The notes below the pieces were generated by a model. The model did not search any database and was not told the DNA's origin. It saw only the letters and a list, made by a program, of their open reading frames with translations. Source: Pseudomonas cerasi (GTDB taxonomy: Bacteria; Pseudomonadota; Gammaproteobacteria; Pseudomonadales; Pseudomonadaceae). Taken from it: 64,000 nucleotides of DNA. Positions 25,235 through 35,175 of this stretch are shown here, one piece after another (position 1 is the first letter of the stretch; every line of letters starts with the position of its first letter). The stretch lies in NCBI RefSeq assembly GCF_900074915.1, contig NZ_LT222319.1, positions 4,559,001-4,623,000 of the forward strand, written 5' to 3'. The position numbers and the translations under genes were made by a program.

Positions 25235-26194
25235 TTAACCTCTCGCCTGAACGCTGTCGGCCAGAATCGCCAACACAAGTTGTTGAAAATCCAGACCTGC
25301 CGCACGGGCCGCCATAGGCACCAGACTGTGATCGGTCATGCCGGGTACAGTATTAACTTCCAGTAACCAGAACTTGCCTTGTGCGTCCTGCATGACATCC
25401 GTGCGCGCCCAGCCTGCAATGCCGATGGCATCGCAAGCACGTGCTGCAAGTTTTTTGAGTTCCTGTTCCTGCGCATCGCCAAGTCCGCACGGAATCCGAT
25501 ACTGGGTATCGGACGCCAGGTACTTGGCATCGTAATCATAAAAACTATGAGGAGTGCCCAGGCCGATGGGAGGCAACACCTGGCCACGCAGAGACGCCAC
25601 AGTGAACTCAGGTCCCTGAATCCACTGTTCGACTAATACTTGCGAATCGTAGGTACTGGCGGCTTTCCAGGCGGCGATCAATTCATCGACGCTGTTCACC
25701 TTTGCCATACCGATACTTGAACCTTCATGGGCCGGTTTGACGATCAAAGGCAGGCCCAGTTCCGTCACGGCGCAAATACAATCACTCTCGTTTTCAAGAA
25801 CGGCATGCAGCGGTGTGGCGAGGCCGAGACTCTGCCAGACCTGCTTGGTGCGCAACTTGTCCATCGCCAGGGCAGAAGCCAGTACGCCACTGCCGGTATA
25901 AGGGATTTCCAGGCACTCCAGCAGGCCTTGCATGGTGCCGTCTTCACCGCCACGTCCGTGCAGAACGATAAAGGCACGGTCGATTTTCTCGCTGACCAGT
26001 CGCTGCAGAAAGTCATCGCCCACATCGATGCCGAACGCATCCACGCCAGCCTCGAGCAACGCGCCGAGCACGGCATTACCCGAGTTCAGCGAGACCGCCC
26101 GCTCGGCACTCTTGCCACCGAAGAGCACGGCGACACGGCCGAAGCTTTTCGGCTCGAGTGTCGAGCGCAGGGACGACTGGGCGACGGCTGTCAT
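25235..26194 (-). CDS. ddlB: D-alanine--D-alanine ligase B
   Basis: A 319-residue ATP-grasp enzyme that makes the D-Ala-D-Ala dipeptide for MurF. Visible motifs are VLFGGKSAERAVSLNSG at the N-terminus, VLHGRGGEDGTMQGLLE, IVKPAHEGSSIGM and the metal-binding LLEVNTVPGMTDHSL at the C-terminus. The ATG at 26194 overlaps the murC stop as ATGA, which decides the start over a long upstream open frame. Confidence 0.97.
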   Translation of the reverse strand: MTAVAQSSLRSTLEPKSFGRVAVLFGGKSAERAVSLNSGNAVLGALLEAGVDAFGIDVGDDFLQRLVSEKIDRAFIVLHGRGGEDGTMQGLLECLEIPYTGSGVLASALAMDKLRTKQVWQSLGLATPLHAVLENESDCICAVTELGLPLIVKPAHEGSSIGMAKVNSVDELIAAWKAASTYDSQVLVEQWIQGPEFTVASLRGQVLPPIGLGTPHSFYDYDAKYLASDTQYRIPCGLGDAQEQELKKLAARACDAIGIAGWARTDVMQDAQGKFWLLEVNTVPGMTDHSLVPMAARAAGLDFQQLVLAILADSVQARG

Positions 26195-27651
26195 TTCAGC
26201 TTCCCTTCGGTGGAGGCCACTTTGGCACCGGCGAACAGTGGGCTTTTCAGCAGCTGTGGCGCAAGACCACCGATGTCGCCAGCGCCCTGACACAACAGGA
26301 TGTCGCCGGCACGCAACAGCGGCTTGACCAGCGGCGCCAGCTCGACACCACGCTCGATGTAGATCGGGTCCAGCTGGCCACGCTGACGAATGCTGTGGCA
26401 CAGGTTGCGGCTGTCCGCACCAGGAATCGGTTCTTCACCGGCCGGGTAGACTTCCATCAGCAGCAGCACATTGGCGTCCGCCAGCACCTGCACGAAATCG
26501 TCGTACAGGTCACGGGTGCGACTGAAACGGTGTGGCTGGTAGACCATCACCAGACGACGGTCAGGCCAGCCGCCACGCACAGCGTTGATAACGGCAGCGA
26601 CTTCGCGCGGATGGTGACCGTAGTCATCGACCAGCATCACGTTGCCGCCGTCAACCGGCAGCTCGCCGTAGACCTGGAAGCGCCGACCGACGCCCTGGAA
26701 CCCGGAAAGGCCCTGAACGATGGCCTCGTCGCTGACGCCCTCGTCGGTGGCGATAGCGATGGTCGCCAGCGAGTTGAGTACGTTGTGATTGCCGGGCATG
26801 TTCACCGACACATCCAGCGGCTCGCGGTCGCGGCGCAGTACGGTGAAGAATGTCAGCATGCCGTCCTGACGCACATTGATTGCACGTATATCGGCAGACT
26901 CGCTGAAGCCATAGGTCAGCGTCGGACGCTTGACCAGCGGCAGAATTTCACGCACCACCGGATCGTCGATGCACATCACCGCCAGCCCATAGAACGGCAG
27001 GTTGTGCAGGAACTCGACAAAGGTCTTCTTCAGTTTGTTGAAGTCGCCTTCGTAGGTCGCCATGTGATCGGCGTCGATATTGGTGACCACAGCGACCAGA
27101 GGCTGCAGGTGCAGGAAGCTGGCGTCGCTCTCATCGGCTTCGGCGATCAGGTAGCGGCTGGTGCCCAGCTGCGCATTGGTGCCCGCCGCGTTGAGACGGC
27201 CGCCAATCACGAAGGTCGGGTCCAGGCCGCCGGCAGCGAATACCGAAGCGATCAGGCTGGTGGTGGTGGTCTTGCCGTGCGTACCGGCAACAGCGATGCC
27301 GTGGCGATAACGCATCAGCTCGGCGAGCATCTCGGCACGCGGTACGACCGGAATGCGGCGCTCCAGCGCGGTGGCCACTTCCGGGTTGGAGGTGTTGACG
27401 GCACTGGACACTACCAGCACGTCGGCACCGATGGTGTTCTCGGCACGATGGCCGATAAAAATCTGTGCGCCGAACGATTCCAGGCGCTCGGTCACGGCCG
27501 AGCCCTTCAGGTCGGAGCCCGAGACTTCGTAACCCAGGTTCAACAACACCTCGGCGATCCCGCACATGCCGACACCGCCGATACCGACGAAGTGGATACG
27601 ACGGATACGGCGCATTTCAGGTTGTGGCATGGCGCGTTGATTCTCAACCAT
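26191..27651 (-). CDS. murC: UDP-N-acetylmuramate--L-alanine ligase
   Basis: A 486-residue Mur ligase that adds L-Ala to UDP-MurNAc. The N-terminal domain begins RRIRRIHFVGIGGVGMCGIAEVL, the ATP loop is GTHGKTTTTSL, and EADESDASFL and DDYGHHPREV are conserved MurC blocks. The start at 27651 (MVENQ) overlaps the murG end by 8 bases. Confidence 0.97.
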   Translation of the reverse strand: MVENQRAMPQPEMRRIRRIHFVGIGGVGMCGIAEVLLNLGYEVSGSDLKGSAVTERLESFGAQIFIGHRAENTIGADVLVVSSAVNTSNPEVATALERRIPVVPRAEMLAELMRYRHGIAVAGTHGKTTTTSLIASVFAAGGLDPTFVIGGRLNAAGTNAQLGTSRYLIAEADESDASFLHLQPLVAVVTNIDADHMATYEGDFNKLKKTFVEFLHNLPFYGLAVMCIDDPVVREILPLVKRPTLTYGFSESADIRAINVRQDGMLTFFTVLRRDREPLDVSVNMPGNHNVLNSLATIAIATDEGVSDEAIVQGLSGFQGVGRRFQVYGELPVDGGNVMLVDDYGHHPREVAAVINAVRGGWPDRRLVMVYQPHRFSRTRDLYDDFVQVLADANVLLLMEVYPAGEEPIPGADSRNLCHSIRQRGQLDPIYIERGVELAPLVKPLLRAGDILLCQGAGDIGGLAPQLLKSPLFAGAKVASTEGKLK

Positions 27652-28714
27652 GGGCCACCTCCACACAGACGTTGACGACAGTGCTGGTTGCATCAGGCAT
27701 GGCCAGGCTGCGTGCAGTGCGGGCCATGCTGTTCAATTGTTCGGGTTGCATCAAAACCTCTTTCAGGCGTGCTGCCATCTCGGCGGCGCCAGTTGTCGCT
27801 TGCGGCATGACGAAGGCTGCGCCTTCGCGAGCCAGATAGTCAGCGTTACGTGACTGATGGTCATCAATCGCGTGGGGCAGCGGTATCAGCAACGACGGCA
27901 GGCCGGCGGCGGCCAGTTCGCTGATGGTCAATGCGCCTGCGCGGCAGACCACCAGATCGGCCCAGCCATAGGCTTGGGCCATGTTCTGTATGAATGGCGC
28001 AACCTGCGCCTCGACGCCCACGTTGCGATAGCGCTCGGCGGTGACTGCGTCATGATTCTTGCCCGACTGATGAAACACTTCGGGCTGGATGTCCTGAGGC
28101 AGCTGAGAAAGCGCCTCGGGCAGCAATTTGTTCAACGGCTCCGCGCCCAGGCTTCCGCCCAGTACCAGCAGACGAGCCTTGCGTCCGGCCAGAGCCTGAC
28201 GCGGTGTTTCCAAAAACAGCTCGACACGCACCGGGTTGCCGGTGGTGCGACGCTTGGATGAATCCGCAAAGGTGTTCGGGAACGCTTCGCACACCCGGCT
28301 GGCGAACGAGGCCAGACTGCGGTTGGCGGTACCGGCAACGGCATTCTGCTCGTGAATGATCAACGGTACGCCTGCCAGCTTCGCCGCCAGACCGCCAGGG
28401 CCGGTGACGTAGCCACCGAAGCCGACCACGCAGACCGGTTTCACCTCACGCACAACCTTGCGTGCCTGCATCAGGGCCTTGAGCAACATGAACGGCGCCT
28501 TGAGCAGCGACAAGCGGCCCTTGCCACGCAGACCGGTAACGTTGATCAGGTGCAGCGTCAGACCGGCCTGCGGCACCAGTTCGTTTTCGATACCACGCGG
28601 CGTGCCCAGCCAATGGACCTTGTAGCCGCGTGCCTGGAACTCGCGCGCACAGGCCAGCGCCGGGAATACATGCCCGCCGGTCCCGCCTGCCATGATCAGC
28701 ACGTTAGCGTCCAT
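27644..28714 (-). CDS. murG: Lipid II synthase MurG
   Basis: A 356-residue GT-B glycosyltransferase that adds GlcNAc to lipid I on the inner face of the membrane. The first glycine loop is MAGGTGGHVFPALA, the second is VLGGSLGAEPLN, and the donor-binding region is VVCRAGALTISELAAAGLPS. The start at 28714 (MDANVLI) is the family start and overlaps the ftsW stop by 11 bases. Confidence 0.97.
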   Translation of the reverse strand: MDANVLIMAGGTGGHVFPALACAREFQARGYKVHWLGTPRGIENELVPQAGLTLHLINVTGLRGKGRLSLLKAPFMLLKALMQARKVVREVKPVCVVGFGGYVTGPGGLAAKLAGVPLIIHEQNAVAGTANRSLASFASRVCEAFPNTFADSSKRRTTGNPVRVELFLETPRQALAGRKARLLVLGGSLGAEPLNKLLPEALSQLPQDIQPEVFHQSGKNHDAVTAERYRNVGVEAQVAPFIQNMAQAYGWADLVVCRAGALTISELAAAGLPSLLIPLPHAIDDHQSRNADYLAREGAAFVMPQATTGAAEMAARLKEVLMQPEQLNSMARTARSLAMPDATSTVVNVCVEVAHG

Positions 28715-29918
28715 GCGGTGTGTCCTCGGCGAAGTCGCTTTCCTTGAACTCGGCTTCTTCACTGCCCATGTTGTTGCGCGACTCCCACTCGATGCGCAGC
28801 AGCAGCCCGAGGCTCGCGCAGCAGATCACCAGCGAGCTGCCGCCGTAGCTGAGGAACGGCAGGGTCAGCCCCTTGGTAGGCAGCAGACCGACGTTCACAC
28901 CGATGTTGATCAGGAACTGACCGATCCACAGGAACGAAAGGCCGTAGGCCACATAGGCACCGAAGAACTGCTTGGCGCGCTCGGCCCACATGCCGATGTA
29001 CATGCCGCGAATACTGACGAACAGGAACAGCGCGACGGTGATCAGCGAACCCACCACGCCCAGCTCTTCTGCAAGTACCGAGAACACGAAGTCGGTGTGC
29101 GCTTCCGGCAGATAGAACTGCTTCTGCACGCTGTTGCCCAGCCCGACGCCGAACCACTCGCCGCGACCGAAGGCGATCAGTGCCTGGGTCAATTGATAGC
29201 CGGAACCGAACTGGTCGGCCCACGGATCGGTAAAGTTGGTCAGACGCGCCATCCGGTAAGGTTGGGCCTGGACCAGCACCACCACAGAAGCGACCGCCAG
29301 CACCACCATCAGCGAGAAGCGGAACAGGCCGACACCGCCGAGAAACAGCATGGCTGCCGCCGAGCCCATCATTACCACGGTCGCACCGAAGTCAGGTTCC
29401 ATGAGCAGCAGACCGGCCATCGGCAGCAGCACGATGAACGGCTTGAAAAAGCCCATCCAGCTTTCGCGAACTTCCTGCTGCTGACGAATCAGGTAGCCGG
29501 CAAGGAAGATCACTACGAATACCTTGGCGATTTCCGACGGCTGTACGTTGAACGCGCCGAAACCGATCCAGCGCATCGAACCGTTTACCTCGCGCCCGAT
29601 TCCCGGCACCAGTACCAGCAGTAACAAGCCGAACGCGCCAAGCAGCATCATCCAGCCCAGGCGTTGCCAGGTGGCGACCGGAATCATCATGGTCACGCCG
29701 CAGGCACCCAGACCGATCAGCAGATAAACCAGGTGACGGGTCATCATGTACAGCGTGTTACCGGACTGTACGGCGGCAACTTCCGACGAGGCCGAGGTAA
29801 TCATCACCAGGCCAAGGCCGAGCAGCGCCAGGCAGCCGACCAGCATCGGGAAGTCCAGGTCGATGCCTCGCCCACTGATCAGTGGCGATGGATAAGGCTT
29901 GATCACACCGAAGATCAT
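28704..29918 (-). CDS. ftsW: Septal peptidoglycan polymerase FtsW
   Basis: A 404-residue SEDS-family protein with about ten membrane helices. It polymerises lipid II at the septum together with FtsI. The signature regions are GRWIGFG-like (NGSMRWIGFGAFNVQPSEIAK), the loop with FTDPWADQFGSGYQ, and AEELGVVGSL, which carry residues conserved in SEDS polymerases. The ATG at 29918 overlaps the murD stop by 4 bases. Confidence 0.97.
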   Translation of the reverse strand: MIFGVIKPYPSPLISGRGIDLDFPMLVGCLALLGLGLVMITSASSEVAAVQSGNTLYMMTRHLVYLLIGLGACGVTMMIPVATWQRLGWMMLLGAFGLLLLVLVPGIGREVNGSMRWIGFGAFNVQPSEIAKVFVVIFLAGYLIRQQQEVRESWMGFFKPFIVLLPMAGLLLMEPDFGATVVMMGSAAAMLFLGGVGLFRFSLMVVLAVASVVVLVQAQPYRMARLTNFTDPWADQFGSGYQLTQALIAFGRGEWFGVGLGNSVQKQFYLPEAHTDFVFSVLAEELGVVGSLITVALFLFVSIRGMYIGMWAERAKQFFGAYVAYGLSFLWIGQFLINIGVNVGLLPTKGLTLPFLSYGGSSLVICCASLGLLLRIEWESRNNMGSEEAEFKESDFAEDTPHGR

Positions 29919-31261
29919 GACAAGAACTCCACTGCCTGCGCGAACACACGTCCGCGCTCTTCATAATTCTTGAACATGTCCAGACTGGCGCATGCAGGAG
30001 AAAGCAATACGGCATCGCCACGCTGAGCCAGTTTTGCGCTGTGCTCGACAGCCGCCTGGACGGTGTCGACATGCACCAGCGGGACAGCGTCGCCCAATGC
30101 CTGGGCAATAAGCTGGGCATCACGCCCGAGCAAGACCGCCGCGCGGCAATGCTCGGCGACTGGCGCGCGCAAACCGCTGAAATCAGCGCCTTTGCCATCG
30201 CCGCCGGCGATCAGCACCAGCTTGCCGTCGATATCCGAGCCCAGCCCTTCGATGGCAGCCAGCGCGGCACCCACGTTGGTGGCTTTGGAGTCGTTGTAGT
30301 AATGAACGCCTTCGTGCTCGCGCAGCCACTGGCAGCGATGCTCCAGACCAGTGAACTCGCGCAGGCTGGCGAGCATGGCGTCGAACGGCAGGCCGACCGC
30401 ATGCCCCAGGGCCAGGGCGGCAAGCGCGTTGGACTGATTGTGCGCACCACGCACTTTCAGCTCACGTACCGGCATGAGGTTTTCAAACTGGAACGCCAGG
30501 TACTTTTCGCCGTTCTCTTCACGCAGGCCGAAACCATGGAAGTCGGGCTTGTTGAGGCCGAATGTCCAGCACGGCAGGCCTTCGCCAATCAACGGACGGG
30601 ACAGCGCATCCTGACGATTGACCACCACCTGCCGCGCGCCACGGAAAATCCGGTGCTTGGCCAAGTGGTAGGCAGGCAGGCCGCTGTAACGGTCCATGTG
30701 GTCTTCGCTGATATTCAGCACGGTCGCCACTTCGGCATTGAGCTGATCAGTGGTTTCGAGCTGAAAGCTGGAAAGCTCCATCACGTACAGCTCGACGTCG
30801 TCGCTGAGCAGGTCTAGCGCCGGAGTGCCGAGATTGCCGCCCACCGCCACACGCTTTCCAGCGGCAGCAGCCATTTCGCCGACCAGCGTCGTCACGGTGC
30901 TTTTCGCATTCGAGCCGGTAATGGCAATCACCGGCGCCTTCGCGTGACGCGCGAACAGTTCGATGTCGCCCGACAGTTTGACGCCACGTGCGTGAGCCTG
31001 CTGCAGGGCCGGGGTCGCCAGGGCCAGACCGGGGCTGACGTACAGCTCATCGGCACGGCAGAGGAAATCCACGTCCAGCTCGCCACAACGCACTTCCACC
31101 TGCGGATAGTCGCGACGCAAGGTCGCCAGCTCAGGAGGATTCTCCCGCGTGTCGGCCACGGCAAAGGACACGCCCTGGTTCGCCAGGAAGCGAACCAGGG
31201 ACATGCCGCTTTTGCCTAGACCCACGACAATGCGGAAGCGGTCGGAAACGATCAGGGACAC
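29915..31261 (-). CDS. murD: UDP-N-acetylmuramoyl-L-alanine--D-glutamate ligase
   Basis: A 448-residue Mur ligase. The N-domain starts FRIVVGLGKSGMSLVRFLA, the ATP loop reads ITGSNAKSTVTTL (Ala-Lys-Ser rather than Gly-Lys-Thr, which is usual in pseudomonad MurD), and YNDSKATNVGAALAAI is the C-domain signature. It adds D-Glu to the MurNAc peptide stem. The start is GTG at 31261, 5 bases after the mraY stop. Confidence 0.96.
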   Translation of the reverse strand: MSLIVSDRFRIVVGLGKSGMSLVRFLANQGVSFAVADTRENPPELATLRRDYPQVEVRCGELDVDFLCRADELYVSPGLALATPALQQAHARGVKLSGDIELFARHAKAPVIAITGSNAKSTVTTLVGEMAAAAGKRVAVGGNLGTPALDLLSDDVELYVMELSSFQLETTDQLNAEVATVLNISEDHMDRYSGLPAYHLAKHRIFRGARQVVVNRQDALSRPLIGEGLPCWTFGLNKPDFHGFGLREENGEKYLAFQFENLMPVRELKVRGAHNQSNALAALALGHAVGLPFDAMLASLREFTGLEHRCQWLREHEGVHYYNDSKATNVGAALAAIEGLGSDIDGKLVLIAGGDGKGADFSGLRAPVAEHCRAAVLLGRDAQLIAQALGDAVPLVHVDTVQAAVEHSAKLAQRGDAVLLSPACASLDMFKNYEERGRVFAQAVEFLS

Positions 31262-31266
31262 TCGTT

Positions 31267-32349
31267 CTACCTCAGTTTCAGCGTGGCAAGGCCAATGAGC
31301 ACCAGAATCACGGTGATGATCCAGAAACGGACGATCACACGTGGCTCGGGCCAGCCTTTGAGTTCAAAGTGGTGGTGGATCGGCGCCATGCGGAATACGC
31401 GGCGGCCGGTAAGTTTGAAAGACGCAACCTGAATGACCACTGAAAGGGTTTCCATCACGAACACGCCACCCATGATGAACAGGACCATTTCCTGACGAAC
31501 GATCACCGCCATGGTGCCCAGCGCCGCGCCGAGTGCCAGCGCACCGACGTCGCCCATGAACACCTGCGCCGGATACGTGTTGAACCAGAGGAACCCGAGC
31601 CCGGCGCCAATCAGCGCCCCAGAGAACACAATCAGCTCGCCCGCCCCCGGCACGTAGGGAATCAGCAGGTATTCAGCAAATTTCACGTTACCCGACAGGT
31701 AGCAGAAGATGCCCAAGGCACCGCCTACCATCACCGTCGGCATGATCGCCAGACCATCCAGCCCGTCAGTCAGGTTGACTGCATTGCTGGAGCCGACAAT
31801 CACGAAATAGGTCAACACGATGAAACCGATACCGAGCGGGATACGCACATCCTTGAGCATCGGCACGATCAGCGTGGTTTCAGTCGCCGACGGTGCAGTC
31901 GTATAAAGGAAGATCGCTGCACAGAGGCCAAAAACCGACTGCCAGAAATACTTCCAGCGGCTCGGCAGGCCTCGGGAATTCTTTTCGATCACCTTGCGGT
32001 AGTCATCGACCCAGCCGATGGCGCCGAACAACAGTGTCACCAGCAACACAACCCATACGTAACGGTTGCTCAGGTCAGCCCACAGCAATGTACTGATACC
32101 GATGGACGACAGGATCAGCGCCCCACCCATGGTCGGCGTACCCGACTTGGACAGGTGCGATTGCGGACCATCGTTGCGCACCGACTGACCGATCTGACGC
32201 ATCTGCAGGGTGCGGATCATCCACGGCCCCAGGCACAGCGACAGCGTCAGGGCGGTGAGCACGCCAAGGATCCCGCGCAATGACAGGTACTGAAAGACCG
32301 CGAAGCCTTTGTAGAACTGTTGTAAAAACTCGGCCAACAGCAGCAGCAT
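31267..32349 (-). CDS. mraY: Phospho-N-acetylmuramoyl-pentapeptide transferase
   Basis: A 360-residue membrane enzyme with about ten helices that makes lipid I on undecaprenyl phosphate. The catalytic aspartates lie in GWVDDYRKV and in NAVNLTDGLDGLAI, and the HHHFELKGWPEPRV loop is diagnostic. The ATG shares one base with the murF TAA stop (TAATG). Confidence 0.98.
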   Translation of the reverse strand: MLLLLAEFLQQFYKGFAVFQYLSLRGILGVLTALTLSLCLGPWMIRTLQMRQIGQSVRNDGPQSHLSKSGTPTMGGALILSSIGISTLLWADLSNRYVWVVLLVTLLFGAIGWVDDYRKVIEKNSRGLPSRWKYFWQSVFGLCAAIFLYTTAPSATETTLIVPMLKDVRIPLGIGFIVLTYFVIVGSSNAVNLTDGLDGLAIMPTVMVGGALGIFCYLSGNVKFAEYLLIPYVPGAGELIVFSGALIGAGLGFLWFNTYPAQVFMGDVGALALGAALGTMAVIVRQEMVLFIMGGVFVMETLSVVIQVASFKLTGRRVFRMAPIHHHFELKGWPEPRVIVRFWIITVILVLIGLATLKLR

Positions 32350-33719
32350 TAATGTTTCTCCAGGCTAGAACCGCACAAGGCAGCCACGACGTGTTCCATC
32401 GCAGCGCTACGCGAGCCCTTGATCAGTAAAGTGGTATCAGGATTCTGCTCGGCGCCCAGCGCCGCGATCAGTTCAGCCTGACTGGCAAAGTGGTAAGCGT
32501 GCTCGCCGAAGGCGCTGACGGCGTGAGTCATCAATGGCCCGACGGCATACAGCGCCGACACCTTGCCAGCGGCATAGGCGCCCACTTCGCGATGGCCCTG
32601 CTCGGCCCATTCGCCCAGCTCACCGATGTCACCCAGCACCAGTACTGTACGACCGGTGAAGCCGGTGAGGATGTCAACGGCCGCGTTGATCGAGGCAGGG
32701 TTGGCGTTGTAGGTGTCATCGATGACGCGCATGCCATTGCTGGCGATTTGCGCCACGGCACGGCCCTTGACCGGCTGCACGTTGTTCAGCCCGGTGACGA
32801 TCCCTTCCAGCGGCACGCCCATTGCGCAGCCCGCAGCCGCAGCGGCCAAGGCGTTGGACACATTGTGTGTGCCGAGCAGGTTCAACTGGACCCGGGCATT
32901 GCCGAGCGGGCTGTTGAGGGTAAAAGCCGGGCAGCCCCGAGCATCACGGCTCAGCTCGCTGGCGTACACGTCAGCCGCAGAGTCGGTCAGTGCGAAGGTC
33001 AGGACATTGCGATCGCCGGCGCGCTTGCGCCAGATCGGAAACGCCTTGTCTTCCAGATTCAATACTGCAGTGCCACCCGCGCCGAGACCTTCGAGAATCT
33101 CGCCCTTGGCTTCGACAATTCTGTCCGGGCCGCCGAACTCGCCGACGTGGGCAGTTCCGGCGTTGGTGATCATGGCGACGTGCGGCTTGGCGAGGCTTAC
33201 GGTGTAGGCAATCTCGCCGACCCGCGACGCACCCAGCTCGATCACAGCGGACGTGTATTCGGGGGCCAGTTCCAGCAGAGTCAGTGGAACGCCCAATTCG
33301 TTGTTCAGGTTGCCTCGGGTCGCCAGCACGGGGCCGCGCGTGCGCAGGATGCTCGCGAGCATTTCCTTGACCGTGGTCTTGCCACTGGAGCCGGTGACTG
33401 CAGCAACCGGCCGGTCGACGAATGCATTGCGATTCATGGCACCCAGTTGGGCAAGCGCCTTGCGGGTATCCAGCACGACCAGTTGCGGCAAGGCGGCGCC
33501 CTGCACTTCGCGCTCGACCAGAGCACCGACCGCGCCTTTGGCAGCCACTTGATCGAGGTATTCATGACCGTCAAAACGCGGCCCGGTCAGGGCTACGAAC
33601 AGCTGGCCTGGCTCGATGCCACGGCTGTCGGTGCTCACGCCGGAAAAGCTGCAGTCGCCCCCGACCAGACGCGCATCGAGTGGTACAACCAGTTCGCTGA
33701 AGGTCATTGGCTTAAGCAT
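32349..33719 (-). CDS. murF: UDP-MurNAc-tripeptide--D-Ala-D-Ala ligase
   Basis: A 456-residue Mur ligase that completes the pentapeptide by adding D-Ala-D-Ala. The ATP loop is VTGSSGKTTVKEML, followed by NLNNELGVPLTLL and the C-terminal IDDTYNANPASINAAVD block. The start at 33719 (MLKPMTF) overlaps the murE stop by 8 bases. Confidence 0.97.
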   Translation of the reverse strand: MLKPMTFSELVVPLDARLVGGDCSFSGVSTDSRGIEPGQLFVALTGPRFDGHEYLDQVAAKGAVGALVEREVQGAALPQLVVLDTRKALAQLGAMNRNAFVDRPVAAVTGSSGKTTVKEMLASILRTRGPVLATRGNLNNELGVPLTLLELAPEYTSAVIELGASRVGEIAYTVSLAKPHVAMITNAGTAHVGEFGGPDRIVEAKGEILEGLGAGGTAVLNLEDKAFPIWRKRAGDRNVLTFALTDSAADVYASELSRDARGCPAFTLNSPLGNARVQLNLLGTHNVSNALAAAAAGCAMGVPLEGIVTGLNNVQPVKGRAVAQIASNGMRVIDDTYNANPASINAAVDILTGFTGRTVLVLGDIGELGEWAEQGHREVGAYAAGKVSALYAVGPLMTHAVSAFGEHAYHFASQAELIAALGAEQNPDTTLLIKGSRSAAMEHVVAALCGSSLEKH

Positions 33720-35175
33720 TTGCAGGCTCCCATATGGCAAGCGCGCTGGCGGCTTCTTGCAAATCGGAGAATGGCTGCCGCTGACCATTGATTTCCTGAT
33801 AGTCCTCGTGGCCCTTGCCGGCGAGCACTACGACGTCATCGGCATTGGCGCTGGCAATCAGTTCGGCAATGGCCTGACCGCGACCTTCGATGAAACGCAC
33901 CTTGTCGACAGCAGCGAAGCCAGGGCGAATATCGTCAAAAATACTGGCTGGCGATTCGGAGCGCGGGTTGTCGTCGGTGACCCACGCACCGTCTGCCAGG
34001 CGTTCGACCACTTCAGCCATCAGCGGACGCTTGCCGCGATCACGATCACCGCCGCAGCCGAACAGGCACAACAGACGGCCTTTGGCGTGCGGGCGCAGTG
34101 CTTCGAGGACTTTTTCCAGCGCATCCGGAGTATGCGCGTAATCGACAACCACCAGCGGCTTGTCGGCACCACCCAGACGCTGCATGCGCCCGACCGGGCC
34201 TTCGAGTTTCGGCAGCACCTTGAGAATTTCGTCCAGCGCGTAATCCAGGCCCAGCAAAGCGCCGACCGCAGCCAGCACGTTGCTCAGGTTGAAGCGACCC
34301 AGCAGGCTGCTGCGCAGGAAATGCTCGCCCTGAGGCGTGACCAACGTAGCGCGCACGCCATCATCATCGAATTTCGCATCGCGGCAATACAGGTAGGCCG
34401 AGCTATCCAGCTGGCTATAGGTGATCAACCGCGACTCTTGCTTGATACCGGCCAGTTCACGACCGAAAGTATCATCCAGGTTGATTACCCGGCATTTCAG
34501 GTTGGACCATGCAAACAGCTTGGCCTTGGCGGCAGCGTACGCTTCCATGGTGCCGTGATAATCCAGGTGATCACGGGACAGATTGGTCAGCACCGCCACA
34601 TCAAACGCCAGCGCCGTCGCCCGCCCTTGATCCAGCCCATGAGACGACACTTCCATCGCCACTGCGCGCGCACCGGCCTTTTTCAGATCGGCCAGCGTCG
34701 CCTGAACGGCAATCGGGTCAGGCGTGGTATGACGGCCGCTTTGTAGCGCGCCGTAGAATCCTGTGCCCAGTGTGCCGACGATGCCGCAGTGCTGACCCAG
34801 CGCATCAAGCGCCTGCGCAACCAGCTGGGTGACGCTGGTCTTGCCGTTGGTGCCGGTAACACCTACCAGATTCAGACTGCGACTCGGGTCGCCGTAGAAG
34901 CGGCCGGCAATATCGGACAACTGCGCGGCGAGCCCCTTGACCGGGATCAGCGGCACGTCAGTGATCGGCAGAACGGTCGAGCCTTCGACTTCGTACGCCA
35001 CAGCCGCCGCGCCACGCTTGAGCGCGTCGGCAATATGCGCACGGCCATCGACCTTGATACCCGGTATGGCTAGAAACAGATCACCCGGACGGACATTGCG
35101 ACTGTCGAGAGTCAACTCGCGAATCAGCGCATCGCGGTCGGTGTGAGCGAAAATCTTGCTCAGATTAAAGGCCAT
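33712..35175 (-). CDS. murE: UDP-MurNAc-L-Ala-D-Glu--meso-diaminopimelate ligase
   Basis: A 487-residue Mur ligase. The ATP loop is VTGTNGKTSVTQL, and TDDNPRSESP carries the DNPR motif that selects meso-diaminopimelate rather than lysine, as expected for a Gram-negative wall. The ATG at 35175 overlaps the ftsI stop as TGATG. A TTG one codon upstream is an alternative start. Confidence 0.97.
   Translation of the reverse strand: MAFNLSKIFAHTDRDALIRELTLDSRNVRPGDLFLAIPGIKVDGRAHIADALKRGAAAVAYEVEGSTVLPITDVPLIPVKGLAAQLSDIAGRFYGDPSRSLNLVGVTGTNGKTSVTQLVAQALDALGQHCGIVGTLGTGFYGALQSGRHTTPDPIAVQATLADLKKAGARAVAMEVSSHGLDQGRATALAFDVAVLTNLSRDHLDYHGTMEAYAAAKAKLFAWSNLKCRVINLDDTFGRELAGIKQESRLITYSQLDSSAYLYCRDAKFDDDGVRATLVTPQGEHFLRSSLLGRFNLSNVLAAVGALLGLDYALDEILKVLPKLEGPVGRMQRLGGADKPLVVVDYAHTPDALEKVLEALRPHAKGRLLCLFGCGGDRDRGKRPLMAEVVERLADGAWVTDDNPRSESPASIFDDIRPGFAAVDKVRFIEGRGQAIAELIASANADDVVVLAGKGHEDYQEINGQRQPFSDLQEAASALAIWEPANA

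Noticed and set aside
26158..27675. A 505-codon plus-strand frame opposite murC
   Set aside because: Antisense shadow of a clear Mur ligase; the Gln- and His-rich product is typical of reverse-frame translation in GC-rich genes.
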